NCBI GenBank assembly: GCA_010671905.1
Contig: JAAHII010000001.1
Coordinates: forward strand, 186,001 to 250,000
Length of the DNA: 64,000 nt
From: Leptolyngbya sp. SIOISBB
GTDB taxonomy: Bacteria > Cyanobacteriota > Cyanobacteriia > Phormidesmidales > Phormidesmidaceae
Direction: 5' to 3'
Shown here: positions 56,942 through 64,000 of the stretch, piece by piece
Layout: every line of letters begins with the position of its first letter
Numbering within the stretch: the stretch's first letter is position 1
Made by a program: the position numbers and the translations under genes
Notes under the pieces: generated by a model
Told to the model about the DNA's origin: nothing
What the model saw: the letters and a program-made list of their open reading frames with translations, nothing else
Databases searched by the model: none

Positions 56942-57982
56942 CTAACTCAAGTCGGCATGGCGACTCAGTTTTTTGAGGGTGCGGTGCATCTCGGGTAACC
57001 GCCGGAAGACCGCTGATGCCTTGAGAAACACTTTGTGCGGGAGAGCCGGAATGCCAGTAACGATTTCGCCCGGTTTAATATCGCTGTGGATGCCCGCTTT
57101 AGCGGTGCCGATTGCGCCATCGCCGATTTCAATATGATCGACGACACCGACTTGCCCCGCGAGGATAACCCGGTTGCCGATTTTGACGCCGCCCGCCATG
57201 CCTACTTGGGCGGCGATCGCGCAGTTTTCGCCAATCTTGCTGCCGTGGGCAATCTGCACCAGGTTGTCAATCTTGGTATTGCGGCCCACTTGGGTCGTGC
57301 CGAGGGCGGGGCGATCAATCGTGGCATTGCAGCCCACTTCGACCCCTGCCGCTAGCACCACATAGCCGGATTGGGGCATCTTGACCCAGCCCTCCGGTAC
57401 GGGCACGAAGCCAAAGCCTTCGGAACCGATAACAGCACCGCTGTGAATCACGCAGTCGGGACCAATTTCCGATCGCTCATGAATGACACAGTTGGCGTGG
57501 AGCACAGTGCGATCGCCCACCTTGGCACCGGCATACACCACCGCATTGGGATGAATCGCGACGCCATTGCCAATATGAGCGTTAGCCCCAATCACGACGT
57601 TGGCCGCGATCGCCACATCGTCCCCCAATTGCGCCGTGGAATGAATCTGAGCGGACGGCTCAATCCTCGAATCAGGGCGGACCGGCTGATAGAAACAAGC
57701 AATTGCCTGGGCGAGGGTTACCCGAGGTTCTTTGACGGCAATCCAAGCGAGGCCGCGATCGCTGGCCTGGGCCTGCAGCTCATCATGCAGCGGCAAAATG
57801 AGGGCACTCGCCTGGGTGGTGGCGATGTGATGGGCATACTTTTCGCCTTCGATATAGCTCAGGGTGTGGGCTGCCGATTCTTCAATCGCCGACAGTCCGG
57901 TCAAGTTGGGGTCGTCCGCTAAATGTGCCTGGGGATGGGCCTGGGTAGCGGCTAAGTGCTGGACGAATTCACTGAACTTCAT
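56942..57982 (-). CDS. lpxD: UDP-3-O-acylglucosamine N-acyltransferase, paralog 1
   Basis: LpxD-type acyltransferase of lipid A synthesis, 346 residues. An N-terminal UDP-binding domain (about 1-105, with AITQA-like ATTQASALILPLHDELQA) is followed by a left-handed beta-helix of hexapeptide repeats (IHPNAVVYAGAKVGDRTVLHANCVIHE), then GFGFVP, CNATIDRPALG and NLVQIAHGSKIGENCAIAAQVGMAGG, which holds the catalytic His, and a C-terminal helix. It lies 36 bp downstream of a second, similar gene (58019-59101). Confidence 0.9.
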   Translation of the reverse strand: MKFSEFVQHLAATQAHPQAHLADDPNLTGLSAIEESAAHTLSYIEGEKYAHHIATTQASALILPLHDELQAQASDRGLAWIAVKEPRVTLAQAIACFYQPVRPDSRIEPSAQIHSTAQLGDDVAIAANVVIGANAHIGNGVAIHPNAVVYAGAKVGDRTVLHANCVIHERSEIGPDCVIHSGAVIGSEGFGFVPVPEGWVKMPQSGYVVLAAGVEVGCNATIDRPALGTTQVGRNTKIDNLVQIAHGSKIGENCAIAAQVGMAGGVKIGNRVILAGQVGVVDHIEIGDGAIGTAKAGIHSDIKPGEIVTGIPALPHKVFLKASAVFRRLPEMHRTLKKLSRHADLS

Positions 57983-58018
57983 GGCAAGATCCTTGGCAAT
58001 GCGAGAAGAATAAAACCC

Positions 58019-59101
58019 TTAAGAAACTTGAGTATCAATGGCCTCAAGTTGCTGCTGTAGGGTCGCGACCTGCTGCTGCAACTCCTTCAAGGTGCGTTGC
58101 ATTTGAGGCAGGCGATTGTAAATCGCAGAGGATTTCAAAAACGTGCGATAGGGGCTTGCTGGATTACCCATAACAACGCTGCCCGGAGCGATCGTGCCGT
58201 GCAGTCCGGCTTTGGCTCCCGCTTGCACATTGGCTCCCACCTGGGTTTTATTCGCGGCCCCCACCTGGCCACCGAGAATGACGTGATCCGCCACCTCAAC
58301 TTGACCGGCCAGGCCCACCTGAGCTGCCAACACACAGCTCGGTCCCACCTGACAGTTATGGCCAATATGCACCAGGTTGTCTAACTTCGTATTGGCCTGA
58401 ATCCGCGTTTCACCCACAGAAGGGCGATCAATCGTCGTGTTGCAACCGACTTCAACTGCCGACTCTAGAATCGTGCACCCAGATTGAGGAATTTTTTCCC
58501 AGCGGCCCTCATGCAAGATAAAGCCAAACCCTTCTGAGCCGATCGCGGCACCGCTATGAATCACGCAGTCAGCACCGATTTGCGTCTGTTCATGAATCAC
58601 ACAGTTGGCATATAAAACCGTGCGATCGCCAATTGCTGTTTGGGGATAAATCACCACATTGGGATGAATGCACACGTCATCTCCCACCCTCACATCGGGA
58701 TGAACGACGACATGGGCGGCAATGGTGACGTTCTTCCCGAGGCGAACGGAAGGATCAATCACTGCGGTGGGATGAATGCCTGGCGCCGGTTGATAAGGCT
58801 GATAAAAGAATGACAGGGTTTGCGTAAAGCCCCAACGAGGGTCAGTCATGCTGATCCAAGCCAGCCCGCGATCGCTGGCCTGGGCCTGCAAATCGGCATC
58901 GGCGGGCAAAATCAGCGCACTGACTTGAGTCGTCGCCACATAAGCCTCGAACTTGCCGCCCTCGATATAGCTAATCGTTCCGTCTGTACCCGTCTGTACA
59001 GGCGTCACAGCGGTAATTTCTGGGTCGTGTTCGGGGGCGGTCTTGAGGCTAGAGTCGGACGCCGTGAGGCCAAGCCGCTGAACAATGTCACTGAACTTCA
59101 T
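58019..59101 (-). CDS. lpxD: UDP-3-O-acylglucosamine N-acyltransferase, paralog 2
   Basis: A second LpxD, 360 residues, clearly homologous along its whole length to its downstream neighbour (shared HSGA-IGSEGFGF, VEVGCN-TIDRP, NLV-I-H, AAQVG-AG). The catalytic His is retained in NLVHIGHNCQVGPSC. It differs in the N-terminal UDP-sugar-binding domain and in a longer C-terminal coiled helix (LKELQQQVATLQQQLEAI). It follows rlmD by 25 bp, so rlmD-lpxD-lpxD look like one transcript. Confidence 0.9.
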   Translation of the reverse strand: MKFSDIVQRLGLTASDSSLKTAPEHDPEITAVTPVQTGTDGTISYIEGGKFEAYVATTQVSALILPADADLQAQASDRGLAWISMTDPRWGFTQTLSFFYQPYQPAPGIHPTAVIDPSVRLGKNVTIAAHVVVHPDVRVGDDVCIHPNVVIYPQTAIGDRTVLYANCVIHEQTQIGADCVIHSGAAIGSEGFGFILHEGRWEKIPQSGCTILESAVEVGCNTTIDRPSVGETRIQANTKLDNLVHIGHNCQVGPSCVLAAQVGLAGQVEVADHVILGGQVGAANKTQVGANVQAGAKAGLHGTIAPGSVVMGNPASPYRTFLKSSAIYNRLPQMQRTLKELQQQVATLQQQLEAIDTQVS

Positions 59102-59126
59102 GACGTGTTAGGGAGAATAGGCTTTC

Positions 59127-60497
59127 TTACGCTACCAGAAACGCGACACACTCTACATGCGCCGTTTGCGGAAAAAAGTCGGCGGGTTGCACGCGCTGCA
59201 GTTGGTAGCCGCCTTCATCGCACAAGCGTTTCAGGTCGCGGGCTAGCGTGGCCGGATTGCAACTCATATAAACAATGCGTTGGGGATGCAGAGACAACAG
59301 GGCGCCGAGCACGCGATCGCTGCAGCCCTTGCGAGGCGGGTCTAGCACCACTACATCCGGCTGCCGATCTTGCAAAAATCGCGGCGCTTCCGGCAGCAGC
59401 TTATCCACGGTGCCCGCTTCGAAATGGGCATTGCTGATGTCATTTAAGCGCGCATTTTCGATCGCGGTTTCGATCGCTTCAGACTGCACCTCTAGACCTA
59501 AACAATACTGAGCGCGTTGGGCAAGCGGTAGGGTCAGCGTCCCAATGCCGCAGTAGGCATCGATGACAGTTTCTGTACCCTGCAGTTGCAACTCATCCAA
59601 AATCACCCGCAGCAGTCGCTCCGCCTGCTCAGTATGGACTTGGAAGAAGGTCGTGGGATAAATGTGAAAGGTGAGGTTGGCAAAGCGTTCTTCCAAATAC
59701 GGCTCACCAATCACGAACCGCGTTTCGGCTCCCAAAATGGCGTTACCCGGCTTCGTGTTGAGGTTAACGCAAACCCCGGCCAGTTCTGGAAAGCGCGTCT
59801 TCCAGTCACCGCATTGCTCTTCAATGCCGGGCAAGTCCCAGGTAGTGCTAACTAGCGTCAGCAGCACCTGGCCGGTGCGTCGTCCGACTCGCAAGGCGAG
59901 ATGTCGTAGATCACCGGTTTGCGTTTCTTCGTCATAAATTGACCAATCCCGCGCCTGAATGTCTTGCTTCACTTCCGCCAAGAGTGGATCAAGGCGATCG
60001 TCCTGGATCGGACACTGATTGAGGTTAATGATTTGGTGGGTGCCCTTGCGGAAGTAGCCCGCTTTCACCTTGCCCTCAGCCGAAACGCCGAGAGGGTAAG
60101 TGGCTTTGTTACGGTAGCTCAGCGGATTGTCGGCACCGATGATGGGACTAATCGGGACATCGGAAAAGTGACCGATGCGTTCTAGGGCATCCAAGACCTG
60201 CTGTTGCTTAGCCGCGAGCTGAGCTGAATACGTTACGGCCTGCCACTGACACCCCCCGCACTTATCCGCCACGATGCACGGTGGTCGGATGCGATCGCTG
60301 GAGGCTTGCAAAACCTCCAGCAATTGCCCCCGCCCAAACTTGGGTTTAACGAATACGAGTCGCGCCTGAATGCGATCGCCGGGTACCGTATCTGGCACAA
60401 AGACGACACGATTCTCCCAACGGCCTACGCCATCGCCACCGCTACTCAGGTCCGTGATATCCAGTTCTAGGGCGGTCCCTTGTTGCCATTGAGTCAT
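59127..60497 (-). CDS. rlmD: 23S rRNA (uracil-C5)-methyltransferase RlmD/RumA type
   Basis: SAM-dependent RNA m5U methyltransferase of 456 residues. An N-terminal TRAM domain (LDITDLSSGGDGVGRWENRVVFVPDTVPGD) is followed by the iron-sulfur motif around CIVADKCGGCQWQ, substrate-domain strands, FQVHTEQAERLL and VIDAYCGIGTLTLPLAQ (SAM site), and VVLDPPRKGCSDR and VYMSCNPATLARDL with the catalytic Cys. RlmD (U1939) versus RlmC/TrmA specificity cannot be separated by eye, but TRAM plus the Fe-S cysteines favours RumA-type. Confidence 0.9.
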   Translation of the reverse strand: MTQWQQGTALELDITDLSSGGDGVGRWENRVVFVPDTVPGDRIQARLVFVKPKFGRGQLLEVLQASSDRIRPPCIVADKCGGCQWQAVTYSAQLAAKQQQVLDALERIGHFSDVPISPIIGADNPLSYRNKATYPLGVSAEGKVKAGYFRKGTHQIINLNQCPIQDDRLDPLLAEVKQDIQARDWSIYDEETQTGDLRHLALRVGRRTGQVLLTLVSTTWDLPGIEEQCGDWKTRFPELAGVCVNLNTKPGNAILGAETRFVIGEPYLEERFANLTFHIYPTTFFQVHTEQAERLLRVILDELQLQGTETVIDAYCGIGTLTLPLAQRAQYCLGLEVQSEAIETAIENARLNDISNAHFEAGTVDKLLPEAPRFLQDRQPDVVVLDPPRKGCSDRVLGALLSLHPQRIVYMSCNPATLARDLKRLCDEGGYQLQRVQPADFFPQTAHVECVAFLVA

Positions 60498-60613
60498 AGG
60501 TCAGGTTTCAGCGTAAGAGGGTAGTAGGGTGCGGGCGCGGGTGACAAGACAAAAGAGGGAGCCTAAACCATACTTGCAGCTCCTCAATGACAACCATTTG
60601 TCTTGGTCAGGAA

Positions 60614-61663
60614 TTAGGCGATCGCCATGGCTTGCAATTCCGCAACGGGATCGCCCTCAAGCACCGAACCGTCAGGAGCTTCGAGGACAAAGCCCGCATC
60701 GCGGATCATTTCAAAGTCGGCGGTGGCCGCCTGGCCGGGTGTGGTGAGGTAATCGCCGATAAAGATGGAGTTGGCGGCGTAGAGTCCCAAAGGTTGGAGC
60801 GATCGCAACTGCACCTCGCGCCCGCCAGCAATGCGAATTTCCTGACTGGGCAGCAACAGGCGGAACAGACACAGCATCCGCAAACACTGACGCGGATTTA
60901 GGTCACCGCGACTCTCAAACGGGGTACCAGGGATGGGAATCAAGAAATTAAGCGGGACGCTCGTGACTTCCAACTCTCGCAACGACAGCGCTAAATCGAT
61001 CGCGTCGTCTGCCGATTCCCCCATCCCCAAAATGCCGCCAGAGCAAGTGGTTAGCCCAGCAGCTTTGACGGCTTCCACAGTGCCGATGCGATCTTGAAAA
61101 GTATGAGTGGTGCAGATATTTTCGTGATTGTTTTCTGCGGTGTTGAGGTTGTGGTTAACGCGATCCACACCGGCATCAGCTAAGCGTTCGGCCTGGCTCT
61201 CATCTAATAGCCCCAGACAAGCGCAGATTTTCATCGGGTACTGGGCTTTGACCGCGCGCACCAAATCCAGCACGCGATTGAAGGTCGGCTCGGCGGGCGA
61301 TCGCCCCGAAATTACCATGCAAAAAGTCCCGGCTTTCAGCGTATGAGCACGTTCCGCCGCTGCGAGTACCCGGTCTTTCGCCATGAGGGGATACTTGTCG
61401 ATTTCCGCCGTGGAAATCTTGGACTGCGAGCAGTAGTGGCAATCTTCAGGACAGAGACCGCTTTGAGCGTTGAGCAAAAAATGTAGTCGGACTCGATTTT
61501 GCCAGTAGTGGTGCCGTACTCGATAAGCTGCGTGCAACTGAGCTAGCAATTCCGTATCCGGAGCGTCAAGAACTCGATGAGCCGCTTCCCGACTGATGAT
61601 TTCCCCGGCCAGGGACTGATCAGCAAGGTGATTCCAATCGGAGGTAGACAGCAATGAAGTCAT
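60614..61663 (-). CDS. bioB: Biotin synthase BioB
   Basis: Radical-SAM enzyme inserting sulfur into dethiobiotin, 349 residues from ATG 61663 (the frame stays open eight codons more to 61687). The radical-SAM motif [11 protein letters not shown] (CxxxCxxC) is near 60-70. Further cysteines of the second cluster appear in [17 protein letters not shown] and [12 protein letters not shown], and the conserved Arg is in [36 protein letters not shown]. It precedes rlmD by about 115 bp on the same strand. Confidence 0.96.
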   Translation of the reverse strand: MTSLLSTSDWNHLADQSLAGEIISREAAHRVLDAPDTELLAQLHAAYRVRHHYWQNRVRLHFLLNAQSGLCPEDCHYCSQSKISTAEIDKYPLMAKDRVLAAAERAHTLKAGTFCMVISGRSPAEPTFNRVLDLVRAVKAQYPMKICACLGLLDESQAERLADAGVDRVNHNLNTAENNHENICTTHTFQDRIGTVEAVKAAGLTTCSGGILGMGESADDAIDLALSLRELEVTSVPLNFLIPIPGTPFESRGDLNPRQCLRMLCLFRLLLPSQEIRIAGGREVQLRSLQPLGLYAANSIFIGDYLTTPGQAATADFEMIRDAGFVLEAPDGSVLEGDPVAELQAMAIA

Positions 61664-61748
61664 AACGCGAGACGGGTAATAGGCCAAACTATAGGCTAAT
61701 ACGACAGAGGCATTCCGGCGAAAGGGTTGGCAAATTGTTGCAATGGCT

Positions 61749-61783
61749 AGAAGTCGAAGGTCAGAAGTCGGAGGTCAGAAGTC
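61749..61783 (+). repeat. Tandem heptamer repeat
   Basis: Five contiguous 7-mers: AGAAGTC, GAAGGTC, AGAAGTC, GGAGGTC, AGAAGTC, in the gap between bioB and the next minus-strand gene. Related in style to the repeats at 24124-24158. Confidence 0.75.
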
Positions 61784-61829
61784 AGCACCTAGTCCTCAAG
61801 CCCTAAGACCTGAAACCCCAAATTCTCCA

Positions 61830-62186
61830 TCACCCTCTCGCCTGATAGTGGGTACAGCCGTCACAAGGCCCTTCAGGATTGACCGCACAGCGGACGATGG
61901 GCGATCGCGCGTTGTACTCACAGGTTAAATCGCCCACCACCCAGCGATCGCCCAGCCAACTTTTGTCGTTAGCGGTCCCCGCTAGCTGTATGTACAGCTC
62001 AATCTTGTGTAGCTGGTAATGGTTGGCCGTAAAGCGATACCGATGTCGCCTTTCAAGCACGGTATAAACTTGTCCAGCGTGGGTGATCTGAGCACCGGGT
62101 TGAGGCATTGAGGTCAACGGTATCCGGCCCAGCGATCGCTGAGGAGAATTTAAAATCAATTCAGTCGGCGGTAGAGCCTGCTCCAT
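61830..62186 (-). CDS. DUF6464-like small protein
   Basis: A 118-residue protein from ATG 62186. The C-terminal half contains GDLTCEYNARSPIVRCAVNPEGPCDGCTHYQ with four cysteines, a pattern I associate with a cyanobacterial family (DUF6464) that may bind a metal or form disulfides. The N-terminal half is beta-prone (GAQITHAGQVYTVLERRHRYRF). No signal peptide. Function unknown; the family match is from memory. Confidence 0.7.
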   Translation of the reverse strand: MEQALPPTELILNSPQRSLGRIPLTSMPQPGAQITHAGQVYTVLERRHRYRFTANHYQLHKIELYIQLAGTANDKSWLGDRWVVGDLTCEYNARSPIVRCAVNPEGPCDGCTHYQARG

Positions 62187-62416
62187 CGTCACGGTGGCAT
62201 AAAAAACATCGACCCAACCAGTTGCGACCCATCGTTGAAGACGATCTGGCCCAGTCCAGCAGGGAATGAATGGCTTCTCATCATATCCTTCATTATCTTG
62301 CCAGCGGTCATTGTGTCAGTGGAGACAAAGGATGTGTTAGCAATCCTTGGCACGGTTGGCGATGTCAAGAAGGGGTTGGCTAAGATGGCACCAAAGGTGA
62401 AATAACCGGAGTGTTT

Positions 62417-63076
62417 ATGGCTACCCAGCAGGTTCAATATGAGAACCTTCTTGCGACGAGCAGTGCCTATGATGGAGCGATCGCGCTGCTCAAGCAATAT
62501 CGACCTTATCTGGAAGTCATTCCCAGTATGCGACGCCCTAAGGAAAGCGTGGTCACTATTCCGCTACCGGTGATCAAGGTTCGCAGTCCGATTGAACCTA
62601 AGGGCCATGCCGGTATTCATCTGAGTGCAGGAGAGTCAGTGTTGCTTCCCTGCGATGTGGCGTTGCTCATGTGCGACCCTGAGTGGAAAATCAAAACCGG
62701 CATTGAAATTCTCCTCTTTATTCATCGCCCTAACGAAGATTTCTCAGATCTATTGATGCGTTGGCGCCAGACGCAAATACTGCTAGATCGTGGTTATGAG
62801 TGGTTGCTGCCCGCCCGCTACCAACATCTGCTCAGCGATGATATGACGACGGTGCGTCCACTGTTCATCGTTTTTCCTGAGAGTCCTGAACGGATTGCCA
62901 AGGGGTTGAAAGGCGCTGGACTACCAGCAGTCACCTACACCGATGCGTCTACAGAAGACGCAGTTGCGACCGATATTGCCCTTCTACAAGAAGATGAGTT
63001 AGATGTAACCGCCGCCGAAAATTTCGACTTTGCCGACCTCGATGACATTGGCAACTCCGAAATGACGTCAGAATAA
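62417..63076 (+). CDS. Unknown soluble protein
   Basis: A 219-residue protein from ATG 62417, which has GGAG five bases upstream. The sequence is mixed alpha/beta without signal peptide or membrane helix, and the C-terminus is markedly acidic (LLQEDELDVTAAENFDFADLDDIGNSE). No motif that I recognise. It is divergent from the DUF6464-like gene. Confidence 0.62.
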   Translation: MATQQVQYENLLATSSAYDGAIALLKQYRPYLEVIPSMRRPKESVVTIPLPVIKVRSPIEPKGHAGIHLSAGESVLLPCDVALLMCDPEWKIKTGIEILLFIHRPNEDFSDLLMRWRQTQILLDRGYEWLLPARYQHLLSDDMTTVRPLFIVFPESPERIAKGLKGAGLPAVTYTDASTEDAVATDIALLQEDELDVTAAENFDFADLDDIGNSEMTSE

Positions 63077-63240
63077 GGACGCTCCTGCCTCCCTTTACGC
63101 CATGAAAGGGTATAGCAGAATGCGGAATGCGAAGGTCGGAATGCAGAATTGAAATGCAGGCTAGAAAGCAGTTTCGACAATCCAGGGCGACCTGAACAAA
63201 CTGCGGCTTGCTATAGCATTCCCGACCAGTCAGTGAGCTC

Positions 63241-63296
63241 GGTGCTGTCATCCGGTCGTGGCCAAATCCTTGCGATGCAAGGGCGACAGCCCCTAG
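63241..63296 (-). repeat. Hairpin-only copy E of the MITE-like repeat
   Basis: On the minus strand CTAGGGGCTGTCGCCCTTGC through CCGGATGACAGCACC matches only the right (hairpin) module of copies A-D. The left module is absent; in its place is the 3' end of the acetyltransferase gene, whose TAG stop (63293-63295) lies inside the terminal CTAG. Confidence 0.8.
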
Positions 63297-64000
63297 TTAG
63301 ACGTCCCTAAACCCATAAGAACATCAACTCGTACTGTTTCTTCAAATTCGATCGCGAAGTTAGATCGCAGCAGTTCTCGATACGCTTTCTCGTCTGTCAC
63401 TATCTTTTCCTGACGCTGATTGTCAGTCGTTCTGATCAGACGATTGTTCGACAGTGTGATGCGCCCCTCTGGCGTCGCCAATTAGCAGAGTGATTTCTGA
63501 GTGAAATGTGACTCTGGAGATGTCTGTTGATAATGGCACATGGTGCTGAAGTCTGTGAGGCGGCGAGGCGTCAGTGAAATCATGTATTGTGACTCCCAAT
63601 CAGTCTCTCGTCGCCGCTGGAGCTGCCTCTTAGAGTCTGAGCCGATCAAGCGATATGAGCAACCATGCTGCATGTCTTCTACTCCAGCCTCCAGCCGCAG
63701 CGGTTCTAGAAACGAATCTCCGAACCCGACATCTGCGATTAGACATTCCTCCATCTCGACCAGTAGAACTAGATGGTCAAACTCAGGCCCCGGTTGAGTG
63801 CCGTTAAACACTTGTGCTGACAAGAGCACGACCGTAAACCCAAGCTGCTCAAGCAGCCACCCAAATAGTCCATTCAACTCGTAGCAGAAGCCCCCTCGTC
63901 CATGCTGAATAATCTTGTCATAGACCAATGGGAGAGAGAGGGTAATCGGGCGGCCCAGATGAATATCCAGATTTTCAAAGGGAACCGCAAACAGATGCGC
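63293..64000 (-). pseudogene. Arylamine N-acetyltransferase with in-frame stop (5' end beyond window)
   Basis: The frame is open at the window edge (HLFAVPFENLDIHLGRPITL) and encodes a NAT with its catalytic triad intact: Cys in GGFCYELNGLFGWLLEQLGF, His in EFDHLVLLVEM and Asp in IADVGFGDSF. After ESHFTQKSLC a TAA stop (63482-63484) interrupts it, then the same frame continues with LATPEGRITLSNNRLI and the expected C-terminal helix to TAG 63293-63295. One base change would explain the stop. The gene is probably a recent pseudogene or yields a truncated enzyme lacking about 60 residues; readthrough or sequencing error are alternatives. Confidence 0.82.

Overview
The window comes from a cyanobacterium. 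Evidence: the HIP1 octamer GCGATCGC occurs throughout; there is a light-dependent protochlorophyllide reductase and a CpcS/CpeS-type phycobiliprotein lyase; NtcA-type sites (GTA-N8-TAC) are present; and several proteins are of types I know only from cyanobacteria. Moderate GC and loosely packed genes would fit a Leptolyngbya/Nodosilinea-like lineage, but that placement is inference. I see no rRNA, tRNA, CRISPR array, prophage or transposase gene.

Layout. 1-6 kb: urea uptake and urease maturation on the minus strand (urtA, urtB, urtC cut by the window edge; ureF, ureG), with a textbook NtcA promoter in front of urtA. 6-18 kb: an unknown DNA-binding-like protein, a membrane NERD protein, thrS, a Ca2+/H+ antiporter, gatB, a Gfo/Idh/MocA oxidoreductase, a GGCT-like protein and cobM. 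18-31 kb: a STAS-sugar transferase fusion, a RecJ with a very long C-terminal extension, a flavin monooxygenase, a HAD phosphatase, an S41-like peptidase, an M20 amidohydrolase, a phycobiliprotein lyase and small unknown genes. 31-42 kb: DUF2062 protein, copper-type P-ATPase, MFS transporter, nagA, a half-SLH secreted protein, por, a cupin and purN. 42-48 kb: an RND efflux pair whose pump gene carries a frameshift. 48-57 kb: a DUF389 protein, a membrane protein with a duplicated domain, hypE-hypA-hypB, and a sodium:solute symporter behind a guanidine-I (ykkC) riboswitch and an NtcA-like site. 57-64 kb: tandem lpxD paralogs, rlmD, bioB, unknown genes and an arylamine N-acetyltransferase gene with an in-frame stop.

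Connections. Urea import, urease accessory proteins, HypA/HypB nickel chaperones and the riboswitch-controlled symporter all touch organic-nitrogen use and nickel enzymes. Guanidine can be hydrolysed to urea by a nickel enzyme in cyanobacteria, so the symporter is a candidate guanidine importer feeding the urea branch. The catabolic enzymes themselves (urease subunits, guanidine hydrolase) are not in the window.

Between the genes lies a family of about 131-bp repeats with imperfect terminal inverted repeats and CTAG-like ends (four full copies plus one hairpin-only copy). In two places the terminal CTAG of the repeat supplies the TAG stop codon of the adjacent gene. A separate nested palindrome, heptamer repeats and several hairpin terminators are also present.
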